NCBI GenBank assembly: GCA_002284615.2
Contig: MU069442.1
Coordinates: 256,039-267,919 of the forward strand
Source of the DNA: Dunaliella salina
Lineage: Eukaryota; Chlorophyta; Chlorophyceae; Chlamydomonadales; Dunaliellaceae
Length of the DNA stretch: 11,881 nucleotides
Reading direction: 5' to 3'
The notes under the pieces: generated by a model
The model's database searches: none
Seen by the model: only the letters and a program-made list of their open reading frames with translations
Told to the model about the DNA's origin: nothing
Translations under genes and position numbers: made by a program
In this document: piece after piece, positions 11,206 to 11,881 of the stretch
Numbering within the stretch: position 1 is the stretch's first letter
How the letters are laid out: each line of letters opens with the position of its first letter

Positions 11206-11841
11206 ATCACTGCCTACATAGCAGTCACAGTATTTGCGCAAGCAATTTGGTGCAGGACTCTCTCGCGCCATGACCCATAAAGAAAAGTGCACAGAAACGT
11301 CCAAGCCTTTATGCCTTCTGCGCCCATTTGCCTTCCCTGTCACCTTGCCAAGGCTGAAATTCTGTACCACACCAACCACTTGGTGTTTTCATTCAATTTT
11401 TTAGCAACCATATTCTTTTATTACAAGGATTACAAGGAGGTTTTTGCCTTCAGCCATGAAGCTTGGCTGCTCGGCTCTTCAACAAAGTAAGTCTAGAGAG
11501 AAACGATGGGGAAAAAATGTTTGGTTTATTACAAGGACCCCAGAACAACAAGAATCACCCAGTTTGGTGCAATGGCTAATCAGATTTAAAGGTTTGGTGG
11601 TGAAAGCTAGGATTCATGCGGCCTCAATTGACCACCTCTGGGGCTCTACCGTTAAATCTCCGTTAAAACTCCAGTGTGCAGATGCAAGTTGATCTGACAT
11701 TTATCTTGAAATTGCAAACATATAGTCATAGTCACGATGCAGATCAAAACAATCATAAGCAACGCTGTTATGTGTCTTGGACACAACTAGAAGGACAAAA
11801 TTCTTCATGAAAATGGATGGTGGGGATGTCCCAGACGTTTT
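11206..11841. other. No gene recognised
   Basis: Open frames here are short and carry no motifs (11143-11379 minus, 11287-11490 plus, 11444-11692 plus). A near-repeat of AAGGATTACAAGGA-type sequence appears around 11425-11440. I see no RNA gene. Confidence 0.5.
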
Positions 11842-11881
11842 CACACACAAGCATGCACACACGCACGCACGCACACACGCA
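11842..11881 (+). repeat. CA/CGCA-rich microsatellite at the window edge
   Basis: Imperfect (CA)n with interspersed GCAC and ACGC units runs to the end of the window and probably continues beyond it. Confidence 0.9.

Overview
The window reads as nuclear DNA of a eukaryote. Its one clear conserved gene is broken into many short exons with GT-AG introns, and most of the rest is non-coding DNA with microsatellites, tandem repeats and palindromes. The kinase on the minus strand has the TDY activation loop and the APELCGSF signature typical of plant and green-algal group D MAP kinases. A green-lineage organism (alga or land plant) with a repeat-rich genome is therefore the best guess. No species can be named from the sequence alone.

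Layout: 1-3000 holds no gene I can prove. It contains an 84-bp palindrome with no spacer (1016-1099), a small direct repeat (759-878) and a coding-like open frame on the minus strand (1680-1979). From about 2922 a leader region carries two near-identical 51-bp direct repeats. The second ends just before an intact plus-strand ORF (3369-4205) for an RGG-rich, Ser/acidic, CCHC zinc-knuckle protein that resembles a retroelement Gag or an RNA-binding protein. Behind it lies a tandem array with a period of about 60 bp (4396-4834). This array contains all ten ambiguous bases of the window, which suggests it was collapsed or poorly resolved in assembly. A possible 3' exon of this gene follows at 4975-5075. 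Next come a (GT)32 microsatellite, a diverged tandem duplication of about 514 bp (5312-6391) and a C-rich tract.

The minus strand from 10699 to 7363 encodes a complete MAP kinase. I joined it by hand from 11 exons (1083 nt, 360 aa). All ten splice junctions obey GT-AG and keep frame, and the motifs run in order from the Gly-rich loop to the C-terminal LEYHPQ. The last two exons are separated by 261- and 504-bp introns and complete the C-lobe. A strong acceptor directly before the start codon suggests an upstream non-coding or coding exon. The intergenic DNA upstream of the kinase (10720-11881) contains three close perfect palindromes and ends in a CA-rich microsatellite.

The two main genes show no functional link. 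The kinase is a host signalling gene, and the zinc-knuckle ORF with its repeats looks like element-derived or lineage-specific DNA. No reverse transcriptase, integrase, recombinase, tRNA, rRNA or CRISPR was found.
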